Below are positions 42,004 to 42,479 of a stretch of 42,479 bases of DNA, one piece after another. The notes beneath the pieces were generated by a model. The model had not been told where the DNA came from. It made no database searches and was given only the letters and a program-made list of their open reading frames with translations. This DNA comes from Clostridium sp. N3C. GTDB taxonomy: Bacteria; Bacillota; Clostridia; Clostridiales; Clostridiaceae. The position numbers and the translations under genes are program-made. The stretch spans positions 1-42,479 of the forward strand of contig NZ_FMJL01000031.1 of assembly GCF_900095445.1 (NCBI RefSeq), read 5' to 3'. How positions within the stretch are numbered: the first letter of the stretch is position 1; the number at the start of each line of letters is the position of its first letter.

Positions 42004-42479
42004 CTATTTAAGATATAATTTTGCCTCCAACTCATTTGAGATAGCAATATTATATATGTAGACATTACTTATTTCTATAGCAAATAGATTTTCCATATGT
42101 TCAGATAAATTTAATTTCTCGAACTTTTTATGATATTCCATTACATAATCTCTAATGTTTCCAATGTCTGGTTGAGCATAATAGTTTTGCGCCTCTTTAG
42201 GAATATCATAACTTTTTGTCAGTACCTCAGGGAATATTCTGCCACCAAACAAATCTGCAATAAATCTAACATAAGCATAAGTTGAAATCAACTCTGGATG
42301 CTCTTTATCTATTTCATGGATTCTTGCTACACAGGCTTGTGTAGAAGGTAACAATTTCATTTCAGATAGTTTATCTCCAGCCAGCACTTCTAAATCCTTC
42401 TTTATCAATTCAGCTCTATATAATTCTTTAGTGGCAAAGTGTTTAATACCTTCATGATCTAAATGTTTCTCAATAGTAT
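42004..42479 (-). CDS. Biliverdin-producing heme oxygenase family protein (5' end outside window)
   Basis: The frame is open from the right edge to the stop at 42004 (157 residues visible), so the N-terminus with the proximal heme His is outside. A TTG at 42408 could be mistaken for the start, but coding sequence continues upstream without a stop (TIEKHLDHEGIKHFATKELY). Visible landmarks are FATKELYRAELIKKDLEVL, matching the heme oxygenase pattern of an x-L-x-R-x-x-x-L-x-x-D-L helix, and AYVRFIADLFGGRIF, the distal-helix Gly-Gly motif (usually Y-V-R-Y-L-G-D-L-S-G-G-Q). Here Ser is Phe and Gln is Arg. Such enzymes cleave heme to free iron. Some members of this fold are not heme oxygenases, so activity is not certain. 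Confidence 0.75.
   Translation of the reverse strand, partial: TIEKHLDHEGIKHFATKELYRAELIKKDLEVLAGDKLSEMKLLPSTQACVARIHEIDKEHPELISTYAYVRFIADLFGGRIFPEVLTKSYDIPKEAQNYYAQPDIGNIRDYVMEYHKKFEKLNLSEHMENLFAIEISNVYIYNIAISNELEAKLYLK

Overview
The window is AT-rich, low-GC Firmicute chromosome. It most likely comes from a Clostridium sensu stricto or a close relative. The evidence is strong AGGAGG-type ribosome sites, TATAAT/TTGACA promoters, T-tailed hairpin terminators, lipobox lipoproteins, an LTA-synthase-like enzyme, a ClpE-type unfoldase and the UPF0237/UPF0210 pair. The genus is inferred from gene content; no rRNA or other marker is present.

Layout. 0-9.3 kb: the start of a probable transposase runs off the left edge. 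It is followed by clpE (-), the ACT-domain/UPF0210 pair (+), a bacterial PH-domain protein (+), an aromatic-acid-exporter-like membrane protein with a TraB/GumN lipoprotein (-), a DEAD-box RNA helicase (-) and a cold-shock protein (-). 9.3-15.4 kb: an M15 peptidase (-), an LTA-synthase-family enzyme (+), and an operon of membrane-anchored M1 peptidase, HAD hydrolase and a small Cys-rich protein (-). 15.5-18.2 kb: a neopullulanase-type GH13 enzyme (-) is divergent from an AraC regulator (+), with a candidate AraC operator between them. 18.3-23.1 kb: a GNAT acetyltransferase (-), a Tyr-rich orphan protein (+), and an aconitase-superfamily hydratase (-) divergent from a LysR regulator (+). 23.1-29.5 kb: a maltodextrin operon lacI-malE-malF-malG-amylase (-), preceded by two LacI-type palindromes. 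29.8-32.0 kb: a YfcE-type phosphodiesterase, a 54-residue small protein, and a lipoprotein barnase with barstar (-). 32.2-35.6 kb: response regulator, ABC ATPase, ABC permease and histidine kinase (+). 35.7-37.1 kb: a frameshifted chemotaxis receptor (-). 37.4-41.7 kb: an XRE-cupin regulator with potABCD (-). Right edge: a 5'-truncated heme-oxygenase-like gene (-).

How the parts work together. Two glucan modules complement each other. The lacI-led operon encodes a surface alpha-amylase and a maltodextrin importer. The AraC-linked neopullulanase lacks a signal peptide and would degrade imported oligosaccharides inside the cell. The importer has no ATPase gene here, so one must come from elsewhere. 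The polyamine importer is complete and is probably autoregulated by its XRE-cupin repressor through a palindrome just downstream of the promoter. The two-component/ABC cluster has the composition of antimicrobial-peptide stress modules and carries three 11-bp direct repeats before its ATPase gene.

I found no phage, CRISPR array, tRNA or rRNA. No large unknown multi-gene system is evident. The most unusual items are the lipid-anchored barnase/barstar pair, the hydratase/LysR pair of unknown substrate, the Tyr-rich orphan, the 54-residue protein, and several clear but apparently uncharacterised operators.
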